From: Alphaproteobacteria bacterium
GTDB lineage: Bacteria; Pseudomonadota; Alphaproteobacteria; ATCC43930; CGMCC-115725
Length of the DNA stretch: 51,595 bases
Assembly (NCBI GenBank): GCA_030041335.1
Contig: JASHOB010000048.1
Location: 1-51,595, forward strand
Direction: 5' to 3'
Made by a program: the position numbers and the translations under genes. Within the stretch, counting starts at the first letter, position 1. The number at the start of each line of letters is the position of its first letter. Positions 26,252 to 33,673 of this stretch are shown here, in pieces. The notes beneath the pieces are model-generated. The model was given only the letters and a program-made list of their open reading frames with translations, had not been told where the DNA came from and did no database searches.

Positions 26252-26806
26252 TCATATGCCCAGGCGCGATAGCCAATCGGCCACCGGATCGCCGCTGCTT
26301 ATGTCGGCCCGAACCAGCCCGTCGACCATGAAACTTGGCGAAACGTGGATCCCGTTCTGGCGGGCATATTTGCAGTGCCATTTCACCTCTCGGTCGAGGT
26401 CGGGGATGGCGAAGGCCTCGGCAACCTTCACACCACTGTAGCGCTCGATCCGCTTGATGATGTCATTGGGCGTAGCGTCAAGATTCGCCCCCCTGCAATG
26501 GCGATCGAATTCGAACTCCTCGCGATGGGCGGCTACCGCCGCCATGACGGATTTCGCTGCTGCCTTGCCGCTTTCGAGAGTCGAGGCGGCCAGGATAGAG
26601 CGCACGATCACGCCCGAATACATGTGCCAAGGCTGCGAGTGAAGGCGCAGCTTGACGGTGATGCGGTCCTCGCCCGCTTGGCCGAGCAGGTCGTCGAGTT
26701 TGCCGAACGCCTTGACCGAAAATGGGCAAGTCGGTTCGAGGAACGCCTCGAAGACGATAGGCCCGTGGCCCCAGACAAGCGGATCAGCACGCCATTCATT
26801 CTTCAT
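26252..26806 (-). CDS. DsbA-family thioredoxin-like protein, cytoplasmic
   Basis: 184 residues, thioredoxin fold with a DsbA-type helical insertion. The active-site position reads EPTCPFS, so only the first Cys of the CxxC pair is kept; the cis-Pro loop is HVSPSFMVDG. There is no signal peptide. With one Cys it cannot be a standard oxidase; it may act as an isomerase or glutathione-dependent enzyme like the related 2-hydroxychromene-2-carboxylate isomerases, or as a monothiol reductase. Same strand as the cupins upstream, separated by 470 bases. Confidence 0.82.
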   Translation of the reverse strand: MKNEWRADPLVWGHGPIVFEAFLEPTCPFSVKAFGKLDDLLGQAGEDRITVKLRLHSQPWHMYSGVIVRSILAASTLESGKAAAKSVMAAVAAHREEFEFDRHCRGANLDATPNDIIKRIERYSGVKVAEAFAIPDLDREVKWHCKYARQNGIHVSPSFMVDGLVRADISSGDPVADWLSRLGI

Positions 26807-27277
26807 GCGATTTTCCCTCCCTCAACTGTGTCGCGCAGGGCGAGGACCCTAAGGCGATGGGCCGGTTATCGTACCGCTCTCAGAGCGCCATCAACGGCGC
26901 ATCTCCCATAGCTTATCCTAGGTCCTCCGGAAGGGAGACCCAAGATAAGGATGCTCGCTAACGCTTCTCCAAATCGGATTCTTGGCCTCCTGCGGAAAAA
27001 AATAGTGCTGCAACCCTGCGATCCCCGCCACAATGCCCGGGGATGAGCGGCTTTGGATCGTGCATGGGCGATGCTCCCTGCAGATGCGGAAACGCACAAA
27101 GCTTGACGGTGAGCGTGGCAATTCGGACGCGCGCAGTACTGCGTACCAGTGCAGATCCCGTCAGGCCCAAAATTCCTGTCGCCCAATCGCCGTCGCGCGG
27201 GGCGCATCGCCGAATCGTAGGTTCCTGATACGCAAAATCGATGGCCGGCGCCGCCATCCTCCACTATGGCGTATTTG
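26807..27277. other. Gene-free stretch, possible short relic
   Basis: No intact gene. The minus-strand frame between about 26920 and 27120 ends with NPIWRSVSEHPYLGSPF, which looks more protein-like than the surrounding frames, and LQHYFFPQ precedes it. It could be the end of a decayed gene in the cupin run, but I do not recognise the family. Confidence 0.35.
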
Positions 27278-27856
27278 CTACGCCGAAGCCTTGGCGCGTT
27301 CTCGGGTGTTTTCTTCCTTGAGCAGTCGCGCGACATCTTCCCAGCGGAACGGGCCGAGATCGATCTCGGCATGGACAGAGCCGCACCTCACGCAGGTGCG
27401 GCGTTGCGGATCGGCGCTGAAGGCCCGCGCAATGCGCGAGTAGGCTTCCTGCGCCAGCTCTTGCTTGAGCTCCCACACTTCTCGGTAGAGCTCGTGGCCA
27501 CAGCTCTCGCAATACCACGCGACGGCTTCCAGTTCCGATTCCGGCAACTTGTATCGGTACTGGATCGTCTCGCTCGTCGGTACGATCCGGTGCGGCACCC
27601 CGGCGGGCACATAGAGGTGGTCCCCGACCGTGTAGGAATGACGTCGCACGGAAGCGTCCTTGTATTCGACCTGACCCGAGCCCGAGAGGGCGAACAGCAC
27701 GGTGTCGTGCTGGCAGATGAGATGGAACGGCTGCGGCACGGCGTTCTTGCTTAGATGGATTTGCAGATCGAGGCTATCGGGCAGCATCGGCCGCTCGTCA
27801 TACGGGCCGGCTTTTGCCGCCTCGGCGAAGGTGAAAACCATGAGGTTGCGCGCCAT
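27278..27856 (-). CDS. 3-hydroxyanthranilate 3,4-dioxygenase-like cupin A (altered active site)
   Basis: 192 residues. The C-terminal part strongly resembles bacterial 3-hydroxyanthranilate dioxygenase (HAAO): AVAWYCESCGHELYREVWEL, then a second Cys pair in RRTCVRCG; Cys116/119/155/158 would hold the second, rubredoxin-like iron. In the cupin part, His45 and His89 (YVPAGVPH) match the metal ligands, but HAAO's Glu ligand is Asp51. The two substrate-binding arginines (four before the first His, four after the second) are Pro. The fold and metal site are therefore kept while the substrate differs. It starts one base after the stop of cupin B, so both are made together. Confidence 0.8.
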   Translation of the reverse strand: MARNLMVFTFAEAAKAGPYDERPMLPDSLDLQIHLSKNAVPQPFHLICQHDTVLFALSGSGQVEYKDASVRRHSYTVGDHLYVPAGVPHRIVPTSETIQYRYKLPESELEAVAWYCESCGHELYREVWELKQELAQEAYSRIARAFSADPQRRTCVRCGSVHAEIDLGPFRWEDVARLLKEENTRERAKASA

Positions 27857-27857
27857 A

Positions 27858-28571
27858 TCAATGCTCCCCCGTTCCGCCGGGGCCGTCCTGCGGTGGCGGT
27901 GCGGTACGCGCGGTTTGCATCGCTGTTAGACTGCGGCGGGCGATCTCGGCCTGGCTCGCGTAAACGTCCCAAGCCCAGGATTCGATCGGGAAGGGCGGGT
28001 TTTCATGGCCGCAGTGTTTGCATTTCCGTGCGGCCTCGTCTTCATTGAAGCGCTTCGCCGCCTCGAAACTTTCGAGGATGGTGAGGAAGGTCGTGGCGCC
28101 CTCGCCTCTCGACGTCCCACGCTTCGGCGGCGTGGCATCGTACTCCATGATGAAGAGCCGCCGATCGCACTTCTCGCAGACGAAGCGGACTTCCTCGCGC
28201 TGCTCCTTCGCAATCGACTGACGCTGCGTGATGACACTGATACCCATCGAATCCTGATCGTCAGGGTCTTGAAGCGGCCCCGCCACCATGTGCAGCTTAG
28301 GCCCGACTCTGACGAGGCCCGAACCGCGGGTAAGTTGGCCGACGCCGCCGAACATCACGAACACTTCATCTACCGTGTTGAAATGCTGAAATCGGCCGTA
28401 GCGCTTCCGCGGTCCGCCGCGAAAGCTGGCAACGCAGGGGACGATGGAGCCCTCGTCGAAATAGGGAAAGAGGGGAGCGAGTGCGGTCGTGGCGGTCTGC
28501 GCGAACCAGTAAACGTTGGTTTTGAGCGGCGGGCGATCGGGATCAGGTCGCGGAATGGTGAGGTCGGTCAT
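27858..28571 (-). CDS. HAAO-like cupin B with zinc-ribbon-type Cys pairs
   Basis: 237 residues. The cupin core has His63 and Glu69 (QHFNTVDEVFVMFGG), the HxxxxxE spacing of 3-hydroxyanthranilate dioxygenase. The position of the second metal His falls in GPLQDPDDQ with no His; the nearest is His94 in KLHMV. Cys132/135 (CEKC) and Cys184/187 (CKHC) repeat the C-terminal iron/zinc site. It differs strongly from cupin A, and the two incomplete sets of active-site residues suggest a heteromer or one catalytic and one structural subunit. Its start overlaps the stop of the TAXI-like gene (28568-28571). Confidence 0.75.
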   Translation of the reverse strand: MTDLTIPRPDPDRPPLKTNVYWFAQTATTALAPLFPYFDEGSIVPCVASFRGGPRKRYGRFQHFNTVDEVFVMFGGVGQLTRGSGLVRVGPKLHMVAGPLQDPDDQDSMGISVITQRQSIAKEQREEVRFVCEKCDRRLFIMEYDATPPKRGTSRGEGATTFLTILESFEAAKRFNEDEAARKCKHCGHENPPFPIESWAWDVYASQAEIARRSLTAMQTARTAPPPQDGPGGTGEH

Positions 28572-29533
28572 GGAATCACCTTTGCGTCGCGATAGTAACG
28601 TTCGGCGCCGGCGTGGAGCGGGAGGCTCGTGCTGGCAATCTTTGCTGGAACCAGCGGATAAGTGACGGGACTGTCCTTCGGCGGAATATGCCGGTACTGG
28701 CTTTCAAGCAGGCCCGGCGTTTCGCACAACACCGCCGCGATCGTGTAGGCGATGTCCTCGGGAAAATCGTCGCGGCAGAAGAGCAGGAAGTCCGAGAAAT
28801 CGAGGGCTTGGAAAGCCACCGTCAGGCCTGGGAACCGATCCGACGGAACGTCGGCGCGGCGCCAGGCGAAATCGCGCTCGACTTTTGCCAGTGCGTCGTC
28901 GTCGAACGGAATGAATTTCATCCTCCGCTTCGTGCACAGCTCTTTCCAGTGGGCCGTCATCACCGCCTCGAACAGCACCGCGTCCGCCTGCCCGCTGGTG
29001 ACAAGCGGGATCGTGTCCCACGGCCCTTCGCCGAGCAGCATCTTTCCGCCCCAGGATTGAATGGCCGCCGCCGACACACCTTCGGCCTCAAGCATGCGAT
29101 GCGCGGCGAAGCCTGTCATGTTAACGCCGTCGTCGTGCCCGGTCGTCAGGCGCAGCTTCGGCTTGTTGGCGCGCAGTTCGGCGAAACTGCTGATGCCGTA
29201 ACTCGCGTCGACCGCCAGTACCAGCCGATCGTCCTGGGGCAGCGTACCAAGCGCGCGCAACCGCTCGACATCGGGCCGACGTACGATGCCCTTCCGTTCG
29301 AATACGGTGCGCCCGAAGCCGGCCGGCACGAACAGCGCGATGTGGACATCGCCATCGAGGACCGCCGCGACCGCATCGCTTCCGCCGCGTCCCGCCCAGA
29401 TCGCGAATTTCGATCCCGCCGGCGATCGGCGCCATAGCTCAGCGCTGATCCAGCCGCAGATACGATGAAGGTTGGCGATGCCCCAGTCGCCCATCATGTG
29501 AAGGGTGATCTGACGATCGAGGCGAGCTTCCAT
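28568..29533 (-). CDS. TAXI-type TRAP solute receptor-like protein without signal peptide
   Basis: 321 residues from MEARLDRQITLHMMG; AAGGAG six bases upstream decides this start. The TAXI (NMT1_3) pattern is visible: WISAELWRRSPAGSKFAIWA early, DAVAAVLDGDVHIALF at about 60-75, and a C-terminal YPLVPAKIASTSLPLHAGAERYY. TAXI receptors are normally exported, but no signal peptide is present and no TRAP permease is nearby. Its stop overlaps the start of cupin B, so it is translated with two cytoplasmic enzymes, suggesting a cytoplasmic ligand-binding or enzymatic role. Confidence 0.78.
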   Translation of the reverse strand: MEARLDRQITLHMMGDWGIANLHRICGWISAELWRRSPAGSKFAIWAGRGGSDAVAAVLDGDVHIALFVPAGFGRTVFERKGIVRRPDVERLRALGTLPQDDRLVLAVDASYGISSFAELRANKPKLRLTTGHDDGVNMTGFAAHRMLEAEGVSAAAIQSWGGKMLLGEGPWDTIPLVTSGQADAVLFEAVMTAHWKELCTKRRMKFIPFDDDALAKVERDFAWRRADVPSDRFPGLTVAFQALDFSDFLLFCRDDFPEDIAYTIAAVLCETPGLLESQYRHIPPKDSPVTYPLVPAKIASTSLPLHAGAERYYRDAKVIP

Positions 29534-29862
29534 TCGCGGCTCCTTGTGCACGAGAGGCGCAAGCTTATCGCCTAAATTAGCAGCGCCCCAGTCCGGCGGA
29601 GCACATCAGCAAGGTGCCAGACCCACGCCACCCGCCGAAGAGGCGCCCGCCATCGGTTGACACCCGCTCCACGACATGTTTATCACGCCGGCAATTTCGA
29701 CGTGTTCGCTTAACGCATCAGCGGCCGGCTTCAGAATAGGCATATTGAACAGCCATTAGAAGAGGTTCCTGCACCGCGGCAGCATCCAAATCTTCTCGAT
29801 CCCGATCATGATCTTCCCATCCGCGTCTTACCACGGTCAAAAGGCCCTATAATTTCCGCACC
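29534..29862. other. Divergent intergenic region
   Basis: Holds the promoters of the TAXI-like/cupin operon (minus) and of the threonine aldolase-like gene (plus). No gene, operator-like dyad or hairpin was recognised. Confidence 0.5.
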
Positions 29863-30894
29863 ATGGCAATCAAACATTCGTTCCTTGATGACTACTCCGA
29901 GGGCGCCGACCCACGGATATTGAAAGTGCTCGAGGACACTAATCTCGCGCAGGAAATCGGATACGGGAACGACAGACTCTCGCATGAAGCGGTTCGTCTT
30001 ATAAAGCGAAGGCTCCGAGCTCAGCACGTCGACGTCCACTTTGTTTCCGGGGGGACACAAGCGAACCTCATTGCGCTTGCAGCGATGCTCAAACCCTATG
30101 AGTCCGTTATCGCCGTCTCGTCGGCTCATATCAACATCCACGAAGCTGGTGCAGTCGAAGCGACCGGGCACAAGATCAATGCCGTTGAGGGCACGGATGG
30201 AAAACTCACGCCAGCCGCCATCCAAAGGACTGTTGCACAACACACCGACGAGCACATGGTAAAGCCGCGCGCTGTATTCGTCTCGCAGGCAACAGAACTT
30301 GGCACCGTCTACTCGAAGGCGGAGCTCGGAGAGATTTTGAAGACCTGCAGGCGGGCCGGACTTTATTTATACCTTGATGGAGCCCGCCTGGGTTCCGCAA
30401 TCGTCTCCAAGGCTTCCGACCTCAACTTCGCCGACCTACCGCTTCTCACTGACATATTTTATATCGGCGGCACCAAGAACGGAGCACTTCTCGGTGAGGC
30501 CCTGGTGATTGTGAACCCTGTACTCAAGGAGAACTTCCGCTTCTATCTCAAGCAACATGGCGCACTCCTTGCCAAAAACAGAGTGCTCGGCGCGCAATTC
30601 GTAGCGCTCTTTAAAGATGGCCGTTACCTAGACCTGGCGCGGCACGCGAACCTGTTAGCGGCAAAACTATCGGAGGGCATCAAGACAAGCGGCTACGGGT
30701 TTTTGAGTCCGCCCACAACTAACCAGATATTCCCGATTCTTCCCGACGCCGTCATCGATCGCCTCAGAAGAAAATACGGGTTCCATGTCTGGGCACCTGC
30801 AGGCGATGGGCATTCCGTAATTAGGCTGGTGACTTCCTGGGCCACGAAAGAAAAGGCTGTCGAAGAATTCCTTCGAGATTTGCCCCGTGCTTAA
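29863..30894 (+). CDS. Low-specificity threonine aldolase-like PLP enzyme
   Basis: 343 residues, fold-type I PLP enzyme of the beta-eliminating lyase/threonine aldolase family, which cleaves beta-hydroxy amino acids to glycine and an aldehyde. Landmarks: FLDDYSEGADPRIL, FVSGGTQANL (residues 60-69), LYLDGARLG with the PLP-binding Asp, and the PLP Lys in YIGGTKNGALLGE. AT content and codon use are visibly higher in A/T than neighbours, and the usual alphaproteobacterial branch differs, which may point to recent acquisition. Stands alone on the plus strand. Confidence 0.9.
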   Translation: MAIKHSFLDDYSEGADPRILKVLEDTNLAQEIGYGNDRLSHEAVRLIKRRLRAQHVDVHFVSGGTQANLIALAAMLKPYESVIAVSSAHINIHEAGAVEATGHKINAVEGTDGKLTPAAIQRTVAQHTDEHMVKPRAVFVSQATELGTVYSKAELGEILKTCRRAGLYLYLDGARLGSAIVSKASDLNFADLPLLTDIFYIGGTKNGALLGEALVIVNPVLKENFRFYLKQHGALLAKNRVLGAQFVALFKDGRYLDLARHANLLAAKLSEGIKTSGYGFLSPPTTNQIFPILPDAVIDRLRRKYGFHVWAPAGDGHSVIRLVTSWATKEKAVEEFLRDLPRA

Positions 30895-31061
30895 TGGCTC
30901 GGCCGGGTCCGGCCTCTACATTCCAGCTTGGCTCCGACCTGGAGTTCGTTCGCCATCCCCCGACAGATGTTCGAGGGATCTCCAGTTGATTGCAGAACCG
31001 CGAGCGAATGGTCGATAATCGAAGATTCATGGAAAGCTCGAAAAATCAAGGGAGGATTAAG

Positions 31062-31790
31062 ATGGCCAATATTGTTCTGGTTCACGGCGCCTGGCACGGT
31101 GCCTGGTGTTACCGTCAAACTGCGGCGGCACTGCGCAAGATGGGACATGAGGTGTTCACGCCGACCCACACCGGCGTCGGCGAACGTGCTCATCAGGCGG
31201 CCGAAAGCATTACCCTTGAAACGCACATTCGCGACGTAGCAGGCTGCATCGAAGCCGAAGAAATCAAGGACATTATTCTCGTCGGCCATTCCTACGGTGG
31301 CATGGTGATTACCGGGCTGGCCGACCGTATGTCCGATCGAATCAAGGCGCTGGTTTATCTTGATGCCTTTGTTCCGGGTCATGGTGAGTCGTTGATTGCG
31401 TTGCTCGATAAAGCGCTCGAACCGCCGGTGGCGGCACAGTTCATCAGCGGCTTCCGGGGCGCGGCATCGGAAAGGAATAGCGGAAAGACCAATCCGATAC
31501 CGGCCGAAATGTTCAACGTCTCCGCCCAGAATCGTGAATGGGTGGACCGACGTTGCGTGCCGCAAGCGCTCGCCACCTTCGAGATGCCTGTCTTGCTCTC
31601 CGGCAAAATCGAGAACGTGAGACGCCGACTCTATATCCTGGCGGATGCCTGGGACCCGAGCCCGTTCCGTTATTTTGCCAAGAAATATACCGGGGCACCC
31701 GGATGGGAAGTCATCAAGATGACAAGTGGCCACGATGTCATGGTCGATCAGCCGAACGAGCTGGCCTCGGCCGTCGCAAAACTAGCGTAA
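31062..31790 (+). CDS. Alpha/beta hydrolase, EstC/methyl-esterase-like
   Basis: 242 residues from MANIVLVHGAWHGAWCY; GGGAGGA six bases before this ATG supports it over the longer frame at 30990. HGAWHGAW is the oxyanion region, GHSYGGMVITGL the nucleophile elbow, and SGHDVMVDQP holds the catalytic His. The pattern is that of the plant methylesterase/hydroxynitrile-lyase-like group found in many bacteria (EstC). Cytoplasmic. It ends just before a strong hairpin. Confidence 0.9.
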   Translation: MANIVLVHGAWHGAWCYRQTAAALRKMGHEVFTPTHTGVGERAHQAAESITLETHIRDVAGCIEAEEIKDIILVGHSYGGMVITGLADRMSDRIKALVYLDAFVPGHGESLIALLDKALEPPVAAQFISGFRGAASERNSGKTNPIPAEMFNVSAQNREWVDRRCVPQALATFEMPVLLSGKIENVRRRLYILADAWDPSPFRYFAKKYTGAPGWEVIKMTSGHDVMVDQPNELASAVAKLA

Positions 31791-31804
31791 CGAATGAGCC
31801 AGGG

Positions 31805-31842
31805 CGGCCTTGGCGGGGTTTGGTTCGATCCCGCCAAGGCCG
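31805..31842 (+). terminator. Perfect hairpin between convergent genes
   Basis: CGGCCTTGGCGGG (31805-31817) pairs exactly with CCCGCCAAGGCCG (31830-31842) around a 12-base loop. It begins 15 bases after the esterase stop, with the convergent beta-helix gene on the other side. There is no T-tract on either strand, so it may work with Rho or mainly protect transcript ends. Confidence 0.6.
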
Positions 31843-31960
31843 GGCCCAAGCGTGCGAGACAAAGGCTCTCCGGTTTCGGTCGTGAAAGGCTGGGAAACGT
31901 TCGACCGAGGCAATCAGCGACATCAATCTCCGCGTTAGCGCAACAAGTCGGTCCGCGACG

Positions 31961-33331
31961 TTATTCGGCCAGAGCCTGCGGCGGCTGCGGCAGGAATGGC
32001 GTCGAGACGACGTCGGGCCCGGATACGCTCGAACAGCCGGTGGTGCCGGGACCGCCCTGACATCCCCACCAATTCTCCGCCGCAAAGACGAGTCCGGGAA
32101 GGCTCATCGTGATGGGATTCGGCAGATTGGCGATGCCATTGCCGTTACCGGTCAAGGCGTTGAGGGAGACATCCGTCGAAGCGCCAAAGTTCGTGATGAC
32201 GATGTCCGTGCTTTCCTGCTCGATCCAATTCTGCGTAATGATCAGACCAGTGATCGGCGACACGCCCAAGACGCTGATGCCGGTCGGAACCTGCTGGTCG
32301 CTCGTGGTCTCCACGCCGCCGTCAGGACCATTTCCGGCGATATAATTGCCGATGACGACGTTGTTGCTGAGGTTGATGTTGTTCGTGGGCGCATGATTAT
32401 GAATCGCGACCCCGGGCAGGCCGTTGTCAGTCAACGTGTTCCCGCTGACGACGTTGCCGTAGGTCTGGTTTAACGGGCCCGGCGCAAAGAGGCCGACCCC
32501 GGCCCCGGCGCCGGGAAGACCCGTACCGTTATGGTGCGAGATGTTGCCCGCGATCGTGTTGCTGTATACGCCGAAGGGCGGCGGCGATCCGGTGACGAAT
32601 GGAGTCGGCGCCACGGGATGCGAGGCCAAGGTGATGCCGCAATCGTAGGCGTTGTCCTCCACCGTGTTGCCTTCAATCAGATTGTCGTGCGTCGGCCCGG
32701 TCTCGTCTGTCAGCAGCATGCCGCCCGAATTGCCGTAGCTGTTGTTCCCAATGACGGTCGCATGGTCGACGGCGATGAGATGAATGCCCTCGCCGCAATC
32801 GTCGCCTTCGTTGGTCTCGAATGTAGGCATGCCTGGGCAGGCCTCGGTATTGCTGTTCTCGGCGGTTGGGAGCTGCAGGCCCATGTCGTTTTTCGTGACA
32901 TTGTTCTGCTGCAGCGTGACGAAAGAGGCGTTCGCAACGAGAATGCCTTCGAAATTCGCGTTCTCGATCGTGAAGCCCGTGACTGTAACTTGAGCGAGCG
33001 TGTTGGTGCCAGGCGTTACCACGCCAATTCCGACGCCGCCATCGATAAAGATCCCGTTAGGCAGGCCCGTTGCGTTGATCACTGGCTGCGTGTGAGCGGC
33101 GGCCACAAGCGAGAGCGGCTGGGTAATGTGCACATCCTCGCGATAGACGCCCTGCAAGACGACAATCGTTGCGCCCGGGGTCGCCGCCGCCACCGCGGCG
33201 CCGATCGTCCCATAGCAACCGGGTAGTGAAACTTGGCTCACACACAGATTTGCTGCCGACGCCCGATCGGCGCCGGCCCCTATCACCGCGGCGATCGCCA
33301 AGGGAAAAAAGGCATACAGGAAACGCGCCAT
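31961..33331 (-). CDS. Secreted right-handed beta-helix protein
   Basis: 456 residues. Signal peptide MARFLYAFFPLAIAAVIGAG, cleavage near ASA at residue 26. The body consists of repeated short units such as IENANFEGILVANASFVTLQ, VIGNNSYGNSGGMLL and NTLTDNGLPGVAIH, the PbH1/NosD-type parallel beta-helix with Asn ladders. Four Cys pairs are likely disulfides (one near the start, CVSQVSLPGC). No polysaccharide lyase catalytic residues could be assigned. Likely a surface or periplasmic carbohydrate-binding or structural protein. A good GGGAGGA precedes the ATG. Confidence 0.85.
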   Translation of the reverse strand: MARFLYAFFPLAIAAVIGAGADRASAANLCVSQVSLPGCYGTIGAAVAAATPGATIVVLQGVYREDVHITQPLSLVAAAHTQPVINATGLPNGIFIDGGVGIGVVTPGTNTLAQVTVTGFTIENANFEGILVANASFVTLQQNNVTKNDMGLQLPTAENSNTEACPGMPTFETNEGDDCGEGIHLIAVDHATVIGNNSYGNSGGMLLTDETGPTHDNLIEGNTVEDNAYDCGITLASHPVAPTPFVTGSPPPFGVYSNTIAGNISHHNGTGLPGAGAGVGLFAPGPLNQTYGNVVSGNTLTDNGLPGVAIHNHAPTNNINLSNNVVIGNYIAGNGPDGGVETTSDQQVPTGISVLGVSPITGLIITQNWIEQESTDIVITNFGASTDVSLNALTGNGNGIANLPNPITMSLPGLVFAAENWWGCQGGPGTTGCSSVSGPDVVSTPFLPQPPQALAE

Positions 33332-33673
33332 GGTGATCCTCCCTAGAAATTTTCTACACTCTATAGCGGCTCCTCGTTCCTACCAAGAGATTTCGCTACA
33401 ATATATCGGTATTTCACTATGTTTAGTTGAGTAAGGCTGCGCCTAGAGCGGCCGCCATTTTCTCGCGGCGTTTTCCGCACCTGACTGGCGCGCGTGCGGT
33501 TTTGCTAGGAGTCCCGAATGCGGCGTTTGCGAACGGACGGTCAGACGGTGCCGTCGGCCGCCATTCGTGAGTCGAAGAGCAGGAAGGCCCCCGAAAGAGC
33601 GCTCGACCGCTAATGCTCCCAGGGTCACTGCGAAAGCAGAACCCGGCCGCTTCGCGCGATCACCGGAAGTGTC
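33332..33673. other. Gene-free stretch
   Basis: About 340 bases between two minus-strand genes. The part next to 33332 is AT-rich and likely carries the beta-helix gene's promoter. No gene or repeat recognised. Confidence 0.5.
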
